This document shows, in pieces, positions 35,701 through 48,961 of a DNA stretch of 64,000 nucleotides. The notes beneath the pieces are model-generated. The model did no database searches and was not told the origin of the DNA. It saw nothing but the letters and a program-made list of their open reading frames with translations. This stretch comes from Spodoptera frugiperda. Taxonomy: Eukaryota > Arthropoda > Insecta > Lepidoptera > Noctuidae. Position 1 is the first letter of the stretch. Each line of letters begins with the position of its first letter. A program made the position numbers and the translations under genes. The DNA lies in contig NC_064212.1 in NCBI RefSeq assembly GCF_023101765.2, positions 6,200,001 through 6,264,000 on the forward strand. The letters are read 5' to 3'.

Positions 35701-37088
35701 TCTCGTATTTCTGTCAGTCAGTATTGGAATCAGCGACAATAAATGGAAAAAAGTCGGGATGGATTGATTCCGGGTTGTACGCGTTCCGTTTGTCACGCTA
35801 TTTCATCGCCACAAGGAAGTCCTTGTTCCTGTTTTTTGTTGTCTTCGTAGATACAGTTTTATTGCTGAATTTATCAGAATTATTATTTGTATTCATTATG
35901 TGCGACATAAAAGGTTCTGACGAAAATATATTGCAACACGAGAACAGCTCGTGTAACAGTGATTTAGATTTATGTGTCTACTACTACTAGTGGTTTCTAT
36001 GAAATGAAATGAGATTCGTCGCCATTTTGCCAGCTTTAATTTGATTCGTAATTAAGATCCCATTTAAGTATTTTAAGGTTATTCGAACAATCCACAGAGT
36101 TTGAAGGAGGTAAGTCCGTAATGAAATTTAATGATCCGGGAAAAGGGAACCTATCTCTGGGATCTTCTCGTTGTTTTGTCGTCACCCACTCAATTGGATT
36201 AAGTTTTAAATAAATATAAACAAAATATCTGTAGCTAAACGAAACTACGTAAACATTAAAAAGAGATCAAAGTTCGTTCTACCACTACAGAGTACACTAT
36301 TGTACCGATATATACAAATACTTGAAACGTGTATCCAGTACAAAGTCAATCTTTCTATTTTAGAGTTAGTTCGAGCGTCAAGTTTCAGCACTTGAGTTTT
36401 ATGCGTAGGAACGAGGGAGGGATACAGCCCGCGGCAAGGACGGACTTGTAAAAAGATCGAGTGGCATCGTGCCTACGTATAATTACACAATTACGAGACA
36501 TAATGAAATGTACAGTACATGTCGACAACAAAGTGTCGCGTTGTTGAGGAAACCGCTGGGCATTAATTAAAAACTCAGTTGTTTTGAAATAACGGCTTCT
36601 CGACATATTTGCTTTAAAATGTGAATTTTGTTAGAATATAAATAATGGGACGGTGGGAAACGGTGTGAACATTTTATACCCGCACATAAAAATGATTTCC
36701 GAAAAGATAAAATATTCAGCTCTCGATCAACGCTGCTAAAAATAGATGTTTTACGTAATACTTTCCATCTATACTAGTGGTGTACTGTGGCGTCGGTTGG
36801 TGTGCCTGCGGGACTCGAACTTAAAACATTTGAATCGGAATGGATCACTTTGATGAACTGTTTTGTTCTAAAAGTTTATTCCCTAAAGTTTCAAAACCTT
36901 ATACATAGAACTTGGAAATGGCGATGTATTTGAAAAGTGGGTTATATAATTATCTTTGGTTTATATTTCTTGTAAATAAATGTAGATAATACTGTCAACA
37001 ATATGCCAAACAATTTAGAGTAATAATATAAGTATAAGTATAATAATAATATAATATAAGTATCATTAGATTAAGGCGCTGGTTTAAG
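26782..37088. other. Long non-genic region with several GC-rich islands
   Basis: No coding exon is supported across about 10 kb. GC/CpG-rich patches interrupt the AT-rich background at about 30238-30360 (CGCGCTCGCCGCGCCCACCG), 30732-30785 (GGGGCCCGGGCTGTGGGGCC), 34470-34560, and 35325-35470. A 106-codon frame across the first patch (30138-30458) lacks known motifs and shares the space with an antisense frame. Short TATGTATG-type microsatellites occur near 31707. These patches may be conserved regulatory elements, but without alignment that is a guess. Confidence 0.35.
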
Positions 37089-37296
37089 TGTGGGAGAGCT
37101 ATGTTTCGAAAAGAAAGTGGCGGCTCAACCGGAGTGATACCACGGCCTCACAGAAAGCCGACGGGAAATAACGCTTGCGTTATGTTTCGTTGTTTGAGTG
37201 AGGTTATCGGAGGCCCAATTACCCCATCTTCCCAATTCCTAATCCCCAAAAGGCCGGTAACACACTTGTGACGCCTCTAGTGTTTCTTGTGTCCAA
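37089..37296 (+). mobile_element. GTGGGAGAGCCATG-type dispersed repeat, copy 2 (family C)
   Basis: TGTGGGAGAGCTATGTTTCG, GAGTGATACCACGGCCTCAC, TAACGCTTGCGTTATGTTTC, GAGTGAGGTTATCGGAGGCC and ACGCCTCTAGTGTTTC appear in the family order. The 3' block with GATTGCTTACCATCAGG found in copy 3 is missing, so the copy is 3'-truncated. Divergence from copy 3 is modest. Orientation is the same as the other two copies. Confidence 0.85.
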
Positions 37297-40200
37297 TACT
37301 CTAGACTATAATCTGTCTCTGTGCTAAATTAGCGTGAAATACTAATAAACAAATACGTATACACATATACACCCTCACAAGCTCTATATTATTAGTGGTG
37401 GGTGGTAGAATGTAATGCAGTTATACTATAAACAAGACAAGTTTGTGGCATTTAATCTATGTAGTGGTTTATCGGAGTATTTGTAACTTGTTAACTTGTG
37501 TACGCCTGTTGTGCCCTCCTGCCGTACTTGTGTGCTGTTTATTTATTACAGTAACATCAGATGCTTGTGTAATGAATTGTATTTATTGAGTAGATACTCA
37601 TGCCGCAATATTTGACGTTTTAGACAAAACAATGTTGTTGTTGTTATTACGTGTTTTTGATTATTTTTTGAAATTTGTTGAGAAATGACAAATTTGGTGA
37701 AAAATGTTTCTTTGTCTTGAAATTTACCACTGTGTCGCAAAATAAACTCGTGACACGTTGTGTGGTAATAGTCCCTCACCCGCTATACTAATCCTACCTC
37801 GTTCTTATTTAGGGATCTATTTTTTTGTGTAAATGTACAACACCTATACATTACATGGCATTTATATTCTCACTGAACATCACACTATTTAAAAACAGCA
37901 CGAAGCAAAGTTCTACACAAAAGTTAAAGAACGAATAAGATTTTTTTAAACGCTAGACTTTTTACCTGCTATACGTTTTAGTACTATGTTACGTACTGTA
38001 GCATAAGTACCCCTCTAGGGACTAGAGTAGTTCCTGTGTATTCTTCTCCGCCGTCACTTTAACTACAGTCCTGCTTCGCTTCCCTTTTTCCTACCCCAGT
38101 AAAGTTTCAAGGGGGAATAAATATACTTGTACCTACGTATAAATGTATGTGTTTCTTCGAACGCAGTACAAATGAACGAGCATCTTGGGATAACTCCAAA
38201 GTTATTCCACTTCTTTCTTAACTAGTTTCAGAACGCATTGTATGTTCTATGTTATTAGTAAAGTAATTTTGTTGATTTTCTACAGGAAAATGTTATTAGT
38301 GAAAGCACTTGAAAATACATAATTCATTAACAAAGTCAGTCGTTTTATAGTTCTTTAACAAAACTACTGCTTTTAAACAAAACACAAATCTGCAACACAT
38401 TTAATGAACTTCACAATTTTGAATGCATTTACATCTTGTTAGCAGCATTTCGGGTGAAGGTTACGTAATTAGCAAGTGCAAGAGCTAACACAAATGTTTG
38501 TATCGAGCATAAATGTAGCAGAAATAATGTTAAACACAGACGTATAAACCAACAACGAAGGTATAACTCGGTGCCACCGCGCCAATTCACAGCGTGTCGA
38601 GAAGTAATGAGAATAGCACAGATAATAATAAAAACTGCTATGTTACAGCTATAGTCTAGACACATATTTACACAAATAAGTCTCTTTGCGAGAATGTGAA
38701 CATTCTGAATATAAGATTAGTTTACTCACCTAGAAAAGAAAATAAATAACCAGGTGGGGAATACTTATGTTTATTTTAGGAGGTAATAATAGCGTAGCTG
38801 GCATGGTTTCAGCTCGGGTCGTGGGCCCATTGCATCGTGAATTATGGCCGCGTGCATTGAATACAATGAACTATTCGTAACAGTAAACAACAGGTACTAA
38901 AAGGTACCTACTTAATGCAGAACGACTGTTACATTTAATACTATTTCCTCGCGTGAACAGTTCCCAAATAATGGGGTGAATTGCAAGGGATTTGTTTGTG
39001 TGTGATGAATTATGCATAAGAATATAGCAGTTTGTTAAGAACCTTTGTTTTATTGAGTGTGAATATTATCGACAATAAAGCTGTTTGTTTTTTACCAGGT
39101 GGTAAATAAAGTGTTAGTGATATGGTATCCGCATTGTTCACTAAGCTTTCACTTGACTTCTAATTACATTTGATTCAAGTTATTACGAGATTACTTCGAT
39201 TGATTTAGTTGTCACTTGTTTACTTAACTCATAGCGTCTCGTGATTCAATTAAGCGGAGTACGGACAAAATTTATGTCGTTATCGGAGTCGTCTTCTCGT
39301 TTTGCATTAATTGGACGTTACTCGCCAAGCTTACAGCGGTGACTTGTTTTAGCGTTAAAATAACTGTTCACAGCGTTCCGCTCAAATTTTCAGACCGTGG
39401 AACATAAACTAACCACTTATCAGCTTCGACAAAGTGTCAATGAAGGTTTCATTAACGAAATATAATTAGTAACTAAGCTTCTATAATGGCCCGCCCAAAA
39501 GTTACTCGATAAAACTAACTATCAGTACCCGTGCCCCTAATTATTTGAGCATAATTCAATAATCAAAGTTGATGCTGAAAATTGTCAAGGTAGCGGAGCA
39601 TGCCCGTTTGAAATTCAAGAAATTATGAGGAGCGGCGGCGTTTAATCGAAAAGTACTCTCCTTTGATCTTTGTCGAGTTGCCGTCTGCGACGACGCCTCT
39701 GCACGCCGTGTTCGTGCTCGAATGAATAGTGGCTTGGAATAAGCTCAAGCAAACGAGACGGCCCGTGCAAAGACCTGCTAGTAATTTAGCTCGCTGTGCA
39801 AGATTAATGAATCAATACGACTTCATAGACGAAACGTAATACTTAATCAACAAAACTCCTTCAAAGCCCGTATTGATTAAATTCATTGCTTAAGCTAAAG
39901 CTTTAGTATTCATAAAATATGTGTCCACATTAAAATGTATGAACTACAAGTTTGTCGGGGCTTCACACCAAACTTTGTGAATTATATCGGTAAATTTATG
40001 CGTATATCAAAAAATTACGAGTAATGTCAGGTACATGGACAAATAAATCAGTGCAATAAATAAAGTTTTATCTGAATTATGAAAATATGAAGCCTCTGGG
40101 AGGGAAGATTTATGATATTTTTTTAAAGCCAATATTTGTTCATCAGAGCTGTTCTCGTTGAATTAATTAATTTAAATACAGTCCGTTAGTCCTATTTAAT

Positions 40201-40739
40201 TGCTGTGAATGTATGGTGCGAGTGATTTTACAATTCTGATGCTATCTGTGACTGAATGTGTTAGTTTAAGGTCTACATGTCGATACTTTCTTGTAAGTTA
40301 TCAAATAATCGATACCAAAAGACTGATAATTCATCCACAGACTGACGCAATATTAGAACTAACCCCAAATTTATTCCAATATTAAGTAACAATTGCCACT
40401 CAATTTTAATTATGTAGATATTAAATATGGTAAGGCATATCAGGTAAAATTTTCTTCAGCTTTGAATAATAAATTAGAAGCAAAGTAAGGATTTAATGAC
40501 ATTGTGTGAGTTTTGTGTTCCAAGATGTCTGCGGGTGTTCGAGAATGAGGTTTGAAACATTTGCCGCGGTCGTTAACTATTACTTATGTTTCATTCTTGT
40601 TCTTGTTACTATATTGTTGAAGTTACACCTTTCTTTTGTCTTTACAATAGTCGTATTTTCATAATAATGACTTTTTCATGTTAGAAAATGTTTATCTTAG
40701 AACAGTTAAACAAATTATATGTAGTTAGGATACGTGCCC
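37297..40739. other. Non-genic, nothing recognised
   Basis: AT-rich sequence with no supported exon. A moderately GC-rich patch at about 39625-39770 (GCCGTCTGCGACGACGCCTC) is the only compositional feature that stands out. No RNA gene or transposon terminus was recognised. Confidence 0.4.
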
Positions 40740-41042
40740 TCAAATTAAAGTGCAACGTCACGCCTTTTATTCCCGAAGCGGTAGGCGGAGGTGCACATTA
40801 CGGCAGGTAATGCCCCAATACAATGTACACCTACTTTTCACCATTTGTGTCATAAGTCCCATATAATAGGGGCTGAACCTATTGCCATAGTCCGAGACTG
40901 AGACTGCCACACATCTCTGAGATTTTTTTGAAAAACCGAAAGTAGCCCAGTAATTCTTTGCCTAACCCGGGAATCGAACCTGAGACCCCTTGTCCGGCAG
41001 TCGCACTTGTGACCACTTGACCAACGAGGCAGTCAAATTAAA
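40740..41042 (-). mobile_element. Complete tRNA-derived SINE (family A) with 10-bp target-site duplication
   Basis: An identical TCAAATTAAA lies at 40740-40749 and 41033-41042, exactly bounding the element. Read on the minus strand, the element starts at 41032 with CTGCCTCGTTGGTCAAGTGG, giving an A box TGGTCAAGTGG that fits TRGYNNANNGG, and continues to an exact B box GGTTCGATTCC. A non-tRNA body follows with the conserved block GTGCACCTCCGCCTACCGCT and a 3' end near 40750. The bounded duplication and intact Pol III promoter boxes indicate LINE-mediated retroposition and a fairly young copy. It matches noctuid SINEs as I remember them. Confidence 0.92.
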
Positions 41043-42454
41043 TAAAGTAAACAAAAAACAAGGAAAATGTGAACTCTGACAAATGCCTAGGTTCGAATTC
41101 GCATCAGCATTCTCGAGAACCAGCCAAATTAATCTCCGGACCACTGTAACTTCTTATAACATTATATAACCTACCTATACGCATATTACAAAAGTAAGGT
41201 ACATTAATTAGCACGAAGACAGGGATCCTGAAACCCTAGTGGTTAAGTCGAGGGATTTTCAGTCAGATATTTTAGAATTTTTACATAACTAAAATACGTA
41301 TATATTCCTTTAAAGTGTAAAAGATTATACGAAACGTTTTTGATTTTTTTAGAATTAAAACTTAATGAGGAGCCTACGTTATTACAACGTATAAAATGTA
41401 TGAAAGAATAATAAGAGTCTCATTGAGATTAATCCAGTTATGATATTTTTATATAGTAGTAGCATTCTGCTAGTGGCTTTTTCCATATGTTATTTCTAGC
41501 ATTTCTTTCTGGTGTATCGTTATCCTGTAAGAATAATAGGATAAAATACTTTTGATATCAGTATTATAGTAAGTTAAGCTTACCCTTAAAAAGGTAGCTA
41601 TTAAACGGTGCAACAATTTTTTAAATCGGTTCAGTAGTTTCGGAACCTGTTTAATGTAAACATAAAGCCAAATATTTTCAACGAAGTGTGTATATCTTGA
41701 TACTTCAAGGAAGAAAATAAGCAAAGTAAATAGGTAAGGTAAGGCATACAGGAACCTCCATTTTAGATAAATTAATAATTTAATGACAGAAAAGCTTAAC
41801 ATATTGTGTGAAAACCTTCTACACTTTACATGTTAGGGGAATAAAGGCTTCTAAATTACTATGATTGTAAAACTATCAAAATCATAATGGTTTTATTTCT
41901 AAAAAATAAGAACAGGAGAACGCATTTCCATTTAAAAAATCAGGCAAACGTATCAGTGTTTGATAAGAGTATTTACTTATCATGTGACCAAAGTAAAACA
42001 CAATTTTATATAAGACTTGATAGAAATCTAGTTTATTATTTGACCATAAATGGATAAGGCGATGGTATCAGTGTAATACTGTCAACACACAGCGCAGGCC
42101 AGCTATCGCCGCACGCATCTGTGTCCGACAATCCTTAAGATTTATAGACGCGCACAAACACTATTAAACTTACTTTATTATTCCATCAAATGTACCGCTG
42201 ACTCACACACTCTCAGATATCATATATCCATACGCAAGGCCTCATATCTAACTCGGCAAATTTTATTTTATTATTAAGGTATGAAAAAGTATCCGAAGAA
42301 CAAACGTTCATTCTTACTGAAAATACAAGGACCAAAATATTTAATCTCGTATTTGTACACATAATAATTATCTTTGTTTATTATCTTCACTTAATTATCA
42401 TCAAAAAGCTGGAATCACCGCGATTGTTTATTCGTTTAATAATGTTTTGTTGGA
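41043..42454. other. Non-genic, nothing recognised
   Basis: AT-rich sequence; a 110-codon minus frame at 41470-41802 is hydrophobic low-complexity translation with no splice context. No gene or element is supported. Confidence 0.4.
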
Positions 42455-42592
42455 GCGGAGCATCGCGTAGCCGTATCGTAGCTAGCGTAGCCCCTGCTAC
42501 GGTCACTGTTGACGTAGCAAACATTTAGCTACGAACCGTGGCTACCGCTACGGCGGGCAGCTACGCGGATAGCCCACTCGTTCGTGCTACGG
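42455..42592. mobile_element. GCTACG/CGTAGC-rich element, copy 2
   Basis: GCGTAGCCGTATCGTAGC, CTAGCGTAGCCCCTGCTACG, GACGTAGCAAAC, TTTAGCTACGAACCGTGGC, CGCTACGGCGGGCAGCTACG and GTGCTACGGTG follow each other in about 130 bp. The motif appears in both orientations, so the sequence can fold extensively on itself. It resembles the core at 25000-25092, although the terminal GCAAAC ends are not evident here. It has no coding capacity. Confidence 0.5.
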
Positions 42593-45500
42593 TGATTACT
42601 TATACCAGCTACCGCGTTTTATTTTAAAATAGAAAAATACGTAATTTAAATTAGAGGTCAGAGTAATGAAGTCTTTAACTTACCACAAGCTATTGCGGAT
42701 CTTAAAATAAATTGTTTCATTCGAATAAAAAGATCTAAAGATAAGCTGTTAGCAGATTATCTAACGAAAGGTAAAATCAATACGATGGATTTATCATTAT
42801 TGGCAGGTACCAAGAAGCTATTATATTAATACGCAGTAAAAGCGTGAGCGGCAAGACGAGTGGGAGCCTTAGTTTATTAATATTCATGGGGAAATTATTC
42901 CTTTCATTGTCTTCCACGTAACGAATTGAGATCCAGAAAGTAAAATAAACGTGTAGCGGTAAAATACTGGCAATTGCGTACTCATTGTGTTGTGTGAGCT
43001 CAAGAGCTTTGGCATCGAGCGATCGAGGTGCCGAGCACATATTATAATTACGCCGCTGCGGGGATGCGACTGTTTTATTTGCGACAATTCAGCACATGTA
43101 GCTAAACATTTCAGAAAGTGATTATATATTTTGCAAACAGTACTCGAGTTTATCTTTAACTCGCTTTCTTAAGCGATGGTTCAATAAAAAACGAGCGAAA
43201 GTTTAACGCGAAACTTTTGTGTTCAGTTTTACATAAATGTGGGTAGTTAGCAGTAGATGAGTTAGCTGCACGTTGGAAGCGACCTACATTTTAAGTTGGT
43301 TAGCTGTTTACTAGAGACGGAAAGTTTGAGGGATTAATTATGTATTCACGTCCTACCTGGTTATCACATTTCTGTATAGAGCTGTCGGTACTGTGGCAAC
43401 CACTCTATACATGTCCCGTTGTTATACGAACACAGAGTTGTTCAAGATCACGTGTTCGCAATGAAACTATCATTCCAAGATATATGAGATTTGATATCCC
43501 CAAATCGAAACGCTTTGATACACTCAATACTTGTTTCCTTTTATTTCTAAATCAATGTTTATGGCTAGAAAAATACGAAACCAATCTCAACGAATACGTA
43601 TGATGGAAACAAATTAAAGTAACCAATAAAAAGTTTAACTGGGGATATGAAACATAAATGTAATCAAAACAAAATGTTGATGGGAAAATGAAAAATGGAT
43701 AGCCGCCATCGTTTGGCGCTTAGCACGAATATTGATGATGTCAAGTGGGCCTTTTTGGTTGGCGAGAAATAAATCGAAACAGTTGTTGTTGGAAAGTGTT
43801 GTGTTTGCAAAATACTGGCGCGAGATGAAGCGGTCGCGGCGCGCGTCGCATTCCGCCCGCTGTGTCGATATCGTTTACATTTTTTCCACATATTGCTTAC
43901 AAACATTTCGCCGGAACGTAAACAATCCACTCGAGACGTGGCTTATTATTTCCAAACGCATCACATTGTCTGCCAGAGAGAGGAATGATAAACATGTTTT
44001 TAATAACAACTCTGACGTATGATGTGACGGACAGTGATCAAGTGATTATTTGTTCGATGCTTTTTAATGTACTGAAAATAAGCCCAACTGAAAATAAAAT
44101 GGCACATTTTTATGATGCTAAGTAAAATAAGATACTTAATTATGGAAAGCGGGACAGTCACCGTAATCTGGGCACGAATCCAGACTGCTTCGTCGGTCTA
44201 GTGGTTTTATTATACCTTCTTAGAGAAATAAGCTAGTATAAGTATTATTATTGCCTTGAAATTTCAAATTTAGCATGAAAATAGTGGACATGTTTAAGTT
44301 GCTCAGAAAGTCGGCTGCAACACGGCAAAGCAACGTTTAAAGTTTGTGCCAAAACTTCAATAATTTTGTTATTTCACTTAGTGAACAAGGTGACATAAAG
44401 GAAATTAAAAAGTACACAAACAATAGGACGTTAGAGCTAAATTTCTCGATACTTAACTACTTCAGTCATAATTCAAAACAAATAGGAATCCAGGAAGACT
44501 CTGAGTCAGTGATTTCACTAATTTCTTTCATCTATAAACTCAAGCATAAACTTTCAAGAAATTGAGCTTAAATTCACGTAACTTCCTGTTATTAGAAACG
44601 TGTTGTAGAGTAATATAGCTCGCAATAAAACTATGTTTAGTTAGAAATGCTGTGTAAATGTCAGCGCGAATCAGAGACATTACAAATTAACAGCTATGTC
44701 GCGGCACAGTTTCCACGCTGTTTGTTTAATTAGCACGTTTTATTTGAAGAACGATTTGCTTATTCATATGTGGATATTGTATATTCATGTATTGTGTTAT
44801 ATATGCACTTGTATATCGTTAGATATTTCCGTATACGTAATTTACTTTGTATATGTTTTTGATTGTGTGTTATGTTACATAATTTTGTTTTTTTATTTAT
44901 GTTTTATGAAAACGATTTAAAGATTTTTAGAAGTGTTGATTTCTAAAAAATCTTAATGACTAAGTTCGTTTTTCAATATGGTCTTATAAACGGATTTTGT
45001 AGATATTTCAGTACGGTACCTATTTGAAAAGAATTGAGTGAAATCTTTTCCGTTAAGTAGCGCGACAGGTGATATCCTGATGGTTACCGGGGCGCGGGGT
45101 GCGGGGAGGGTCGCTCGCTTCGGGAGTGTTTGCCTGACAAACAGCGCGCGGCTCGAGCACGCGGCAAATATCGCTCGAACTATTCGAGCACTCCTGCGAT
45201 ACCCAGCGCACAGTTATGCTTACAGCGACAACGCAAATATTATACCCGTAAACTCACCTTTACGACATTTCAAATTAATACTCTTTGAGTACCTGCCTAC
45301 AAAATTACATAGAAATAAGTTTTCACTATAAGTAATTTGCATAAACATACTATTAATGCATTATTCTCAGAAGTAAATGTAACAGAAAATTGGAATAAAA
45401 AGGAACAAACAGCAAGTTTCACGAAACTTGTATCGAAGAGAAAAGATAGAAATACATGTGAGATGTAGTGAAAAATGAATGATGTCGGTGGGCATTGAAA

Positions 45501-46094
45501 TAGAGTCAGTGATGTGTGGCCGTAGCAAACGTGCATCGCTCGCGCGCCGCTAGTTAATATCCAATGCTGTTTATTGATCTGGAGTTGGCTAATGTGGCTT
45601 TTGTTATCCACTAAGCCGTGAACCCATTGAATTTCAGCTATAAATGTTTCTATTAAAAGTTTAACCGTTTATTTCCGATAGCGGTCAACGTTTCCAAATA
45701 AAAATGTTTTCGTATCCAGTGAAACTGTGCGAGTACTTACAACCCGAATACAATGTTTTATTGCTATCGTATACGAACGTAATTGTTTTATTAGTGGAAA
45801 ACAAAGCTTGCTGTATCCATTACTCAGATTAGTTCCACGGATTGATATAAAATGCGCATGGACTTACCATGTAAGGTTTCCAAGCGGGGTACTCAGGCTT
45901 TATCTATATTAACCGATAGCAATCGGTTACTCTAATGATCTGTGAAACGTTTTAACACTATCGTTGCGCAATCAGCAGCCACTAGTTTCTGTCTGACTTT
46001 TTACAAAACGTTATTAAAGTGATTCCATCACATTAAAAACTTCTTTGTCTGATTTATAAATCAAATTTGACGCGATTTTCCCACCCGTAAACGT
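42593..46094. other. Non-genic region with GC-rich patches
   Basis: No exon is supported. GC-rich patches lie at about 43825-43860 (GAAGCGGTCGCGGCGCGCGT) and 45085-45165 (ACCGGGGCGCGGGGTGCGGG). Open frames over them carry no recognisable domain. The remainder is AT-rich without repeats I can name. Confidence 0.35.
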
Positions 46095-46325
46095 AGATGA
46101 AAATGGAAGGCAATTTCTGTCGTTAAGGTTTTCACGGTTATTTTCTTTTATGAGTTTACCGACGAAAGTCACGTCATTTTAAAAATAGGCTGGTAAATTA
46201 ATTACTCGCTCATCTAGTTGGTGTTCCTCTTGTATTCAGCTACAGGTGTGAAAATACGGCGCAATTTAGTTCTTTTTTCTCGTTAAGGCTTTTACGGTGT
46301 TGCTTTTATGAACGCGTCGTTCCAT
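46095..46325. repeat. Diverged local duplication, about 150-bp spacing
   Basis: The order GAAAATGGAAGGCAATTT, CGTTAAGGTTTTCACGGT, CTTTTATGA (from about 46100) recurs as GAAAATACGGCGCAATTT, CGTTAAGGCTTTTACGGT, CTTTTATGA (from about 46250). Substitutions and short gaps separate the copies, so the duplication is old. No frame or known element spans it. Confidence 0.6.
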
Positions 46326-48070
46326 TAACGATGAATTATTATGTATAATCCAATACAGAACCTTTTCCGAAGACGTCGTATGACACTGGATACAAACGCG
46401 AAATATATTTTAGGGCGAATGGAAAGTAAGAATGGAATAAGTAAACAGTAAAAGAAAAACCAATAAAAGTTGTTTTATTGGCCGTCGACCGAAACACCTG
46501 CCACATAATGAGTTTTTAGTTATTCCAGCGTCTCATTGATTAAATTCGACAAACATTTTATGTGGAAAAAACTGGGTCGTACAATGTGGAGTGGTTATGA
46601 ATTTAATGTAATAAGGGTTCCAATTGGTGTCTCGTTCTTAGGTTCAGTAAAGTTCTTCACTCTAGTGGAATATATAATATAAGTAATAATAATTCTGTAA
46701 ATGCATGTATTTTATGTTTGTTGTTAGTGCGTAAAAGGTACAAATATGAAGTTAAAAACATACGTACTTATGTACTAGAACTATCTTAATTTAGCTGTTC
46801 TTGTAGGGCCTCAATTAGTTTAATTGAACTGCATTTCCTACTTATCATTTTAAATAAAATAGATAAATGTTGACGTAGATTTTTATTACGAACGGTTTAA
46901 AATAAGTAGACCCACAGTACACTATTAGTGTACTATAGTTTAGACAGCGCATGCTTTTATACTCTTACTATAATATGACAAAAGTAATGAAAAAGTATTA
47001 CATAGATTAACAATTTTACGATCATCAGGTCGTTTATCATTCAAATGTGAATTGAAAAAAGTCTTAGAAAATAAAATAAATAACACAAAACGCAGATAGC
47101 CTGAGAGCTCCAAGTCGCTAGAGTATATATTTTAGCTTTCCAAAACAAAATACATTATGTATGATATTGCACGCATATGCTATAAACATTTCGAAACTCG
47201 AAAACGTGAAAGGGGTGTTATTATTTTACGATTTCCATTTTTTTGGGTCGCATTGGAAAATGTTGTAAGATAAGGTTTATCATCTCACCTTGTAAGTTGG
47301 ACCAGCTGTTACCTAGGAGGGGGGAGGGACCGCGGGTACTGACCCTGGTCACGTCCCAAGCGGTACACGGGATAATGTTTGAGCTATTTATTCAGTTCTG
47401 ACGACTGAATGATGATGTTTTTTTACAATGTGTTGCTTTTTGGTCTGATGTTAAAATAGAAGGTGATTCTGAAAACTTCATACGATGGCAGTATAGCGAA
47501 ATTCGCAGAGTATTTTGAAAGAACAGTAGAGACATCCATACATTTATGAGACTCATAAAAGTGGGTGTAACATAACCGATAAAAGTGGGTGTCAATAACC
47601 CACCTCTTACAATTTTTTTCAAGGAATAAAAGTTATAATGTTACAATGTATACTTAGTATAAGTAAATATATACAAGTACTTGTACTATACTAATCTTGC
47701 ATACAATATATTTTATGGTACAACTTGACTAAGACGTTATCATTCAAAAATATGTAAGTATAAGTATGTATTTGTATAATTCATATGACATAAACATTTT
47801 ACTGCTTACAAGATGACTAATATAGAAAATGGTACGTTACTCTTATTAAATAGAATTTTTATTTGTATGTTTATTGTGCATCGTAAAATTCAAACAACGT
47901 AGCTTCGATCCGAAAATATACTAAAATATTCGTAGCTGGCAACATAGTCACTTTTTATGGTTTGATAAGATATCAACTAATTGATTGCCTTCGTCGTTGT
48001 AAGTACTGTCGTAATACCTACATTGTCTGAGATTCCGTTCCCAGATTTGGTATACTTGGTATTGTATAAA
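46326..48070. other. Non-genic, nothing recognised
   Basis: AT-rich sequence. A short G-rich run lies at about 47316-47330 (AGGAGGGGGGAGGGACCGCG). No exon, RNA gene or element was identified. Confidence 0.4.
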
Positions 48071-48300
48071 TGTGGAACGTCACGCCTTTTATCCCCGAAG
48101 GGTTAGGCAGAGGTGGACATTACGGCTAATGCCGCTATATAATGTATACCCACTTTTCACCATTTGTTTTATAAGTCCCATGTAATGGGGGTGAGCCTAT
48201 TGACTTATCGTATCTATTATTCGGCATTAACACCGTGATAATATTAAAAAAAATCCCATTAGCACTTTCCTAGAGCTAGGAATCGAATTCGTGTTCAATT
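48071..48300 (-). mobile_element. SINE copy (family A), diverged
   Basis: ACGTCACGCCTTTTATCCCC, GAAGGGTTAGGCAGAGGTGG, ACATTACGGC, and GTCCCATGTAATGGGGGTGA follow the order of the complete copy at 40750. A degenerate B box is visible as GAATCGAAT near 48290 on the plus strand, but the A box is no longer clear. Target-site duplications were not found. Orientation is the same as the other family A copies. Confidence 0.8.
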
Positions 48301-48655
48301 GCCCAACAATCATACTAGCAATAGCAACTACTACATCAACAGAGATGAATAACACTCCATTCAGAATTGCCATAACCATACTGATGTGAAGGTTTAAAAT
48401 AGCAATGTAATGAGTAAACTGTCGACGTATTCGTGTCTAAATTAAATGACAATTGTGCCTTGTTTGTAAACTGGCGGGTAACAGGTGCTCTGTTTAGCCA
48501 TATGAAAAATTTACAATGTGATATGAATTCTACTGTCTAATTCTGTATTTAGTATTTTAATATATAAGAGCTTTTTTGTCTGTATGTTTGGACTGTTTTA
48601 CGTGTAAGTAGTAAACTTTTCGATTATTAAAAAATGCTATCTTACACTTTATAAG

Positions 48656-48961
48656 TGTGGGAGAGCCATGTTTCGACACGAATATACCCTCTTGACCTGA
48701 GTGATACCACGGCCTCACCGAAAACTGACGTGAAACAACGCTTGCGTTGTGTTTCGTTGTGTGAGTGAGGTTACCGGAGGCCCGATTCCCCCCTTCCCAA
48801 TCTTCCCAATCCCCGATTTTCCAACAACCCTTAAATTTCTAATCCCCAAAATGGCAACGCACTTGTAACGCCTCTGGTGTTTCAAGTGTCCATGGGCGGC
48901 GGCGATTGCTTACCATCAGGTGACACGTCAGCCCGTTTACCGGCGTGTTCCATAAAAAAAA
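48656..48961 (+). mobile_element. GTGGGAGAGCCATG-type dispersed repeat, copy 3 (family C, longest)
   Basis: It runs from TGTGGGAGAGCCATGTTTCG through TGATACCACGGCCTCACCGA, AACAACGCTTGCGTTGTGTT, GAGTGAGGTTACCGGAGGCC, and ACGCCTCTGGTGTTTC to a 3' block GGCGGCGGCGATTGCTTACC, ATCAGGTGACACG, and CGTGTTCCATAAAAAAAA. The last block and A-run are, as I recall, shared with lepidopteran RTE-type LINE 3' ends, suggesting family C is mobilised by such a LINE. It is the reference copy for the other two in this window. Confidence 0.85.

Noticed and set aside
40975..41032. Functional tRNA gene
   Set aside because: A and B boxes are good, but the sequence is the head of a SINE bounded by target-site duplications.
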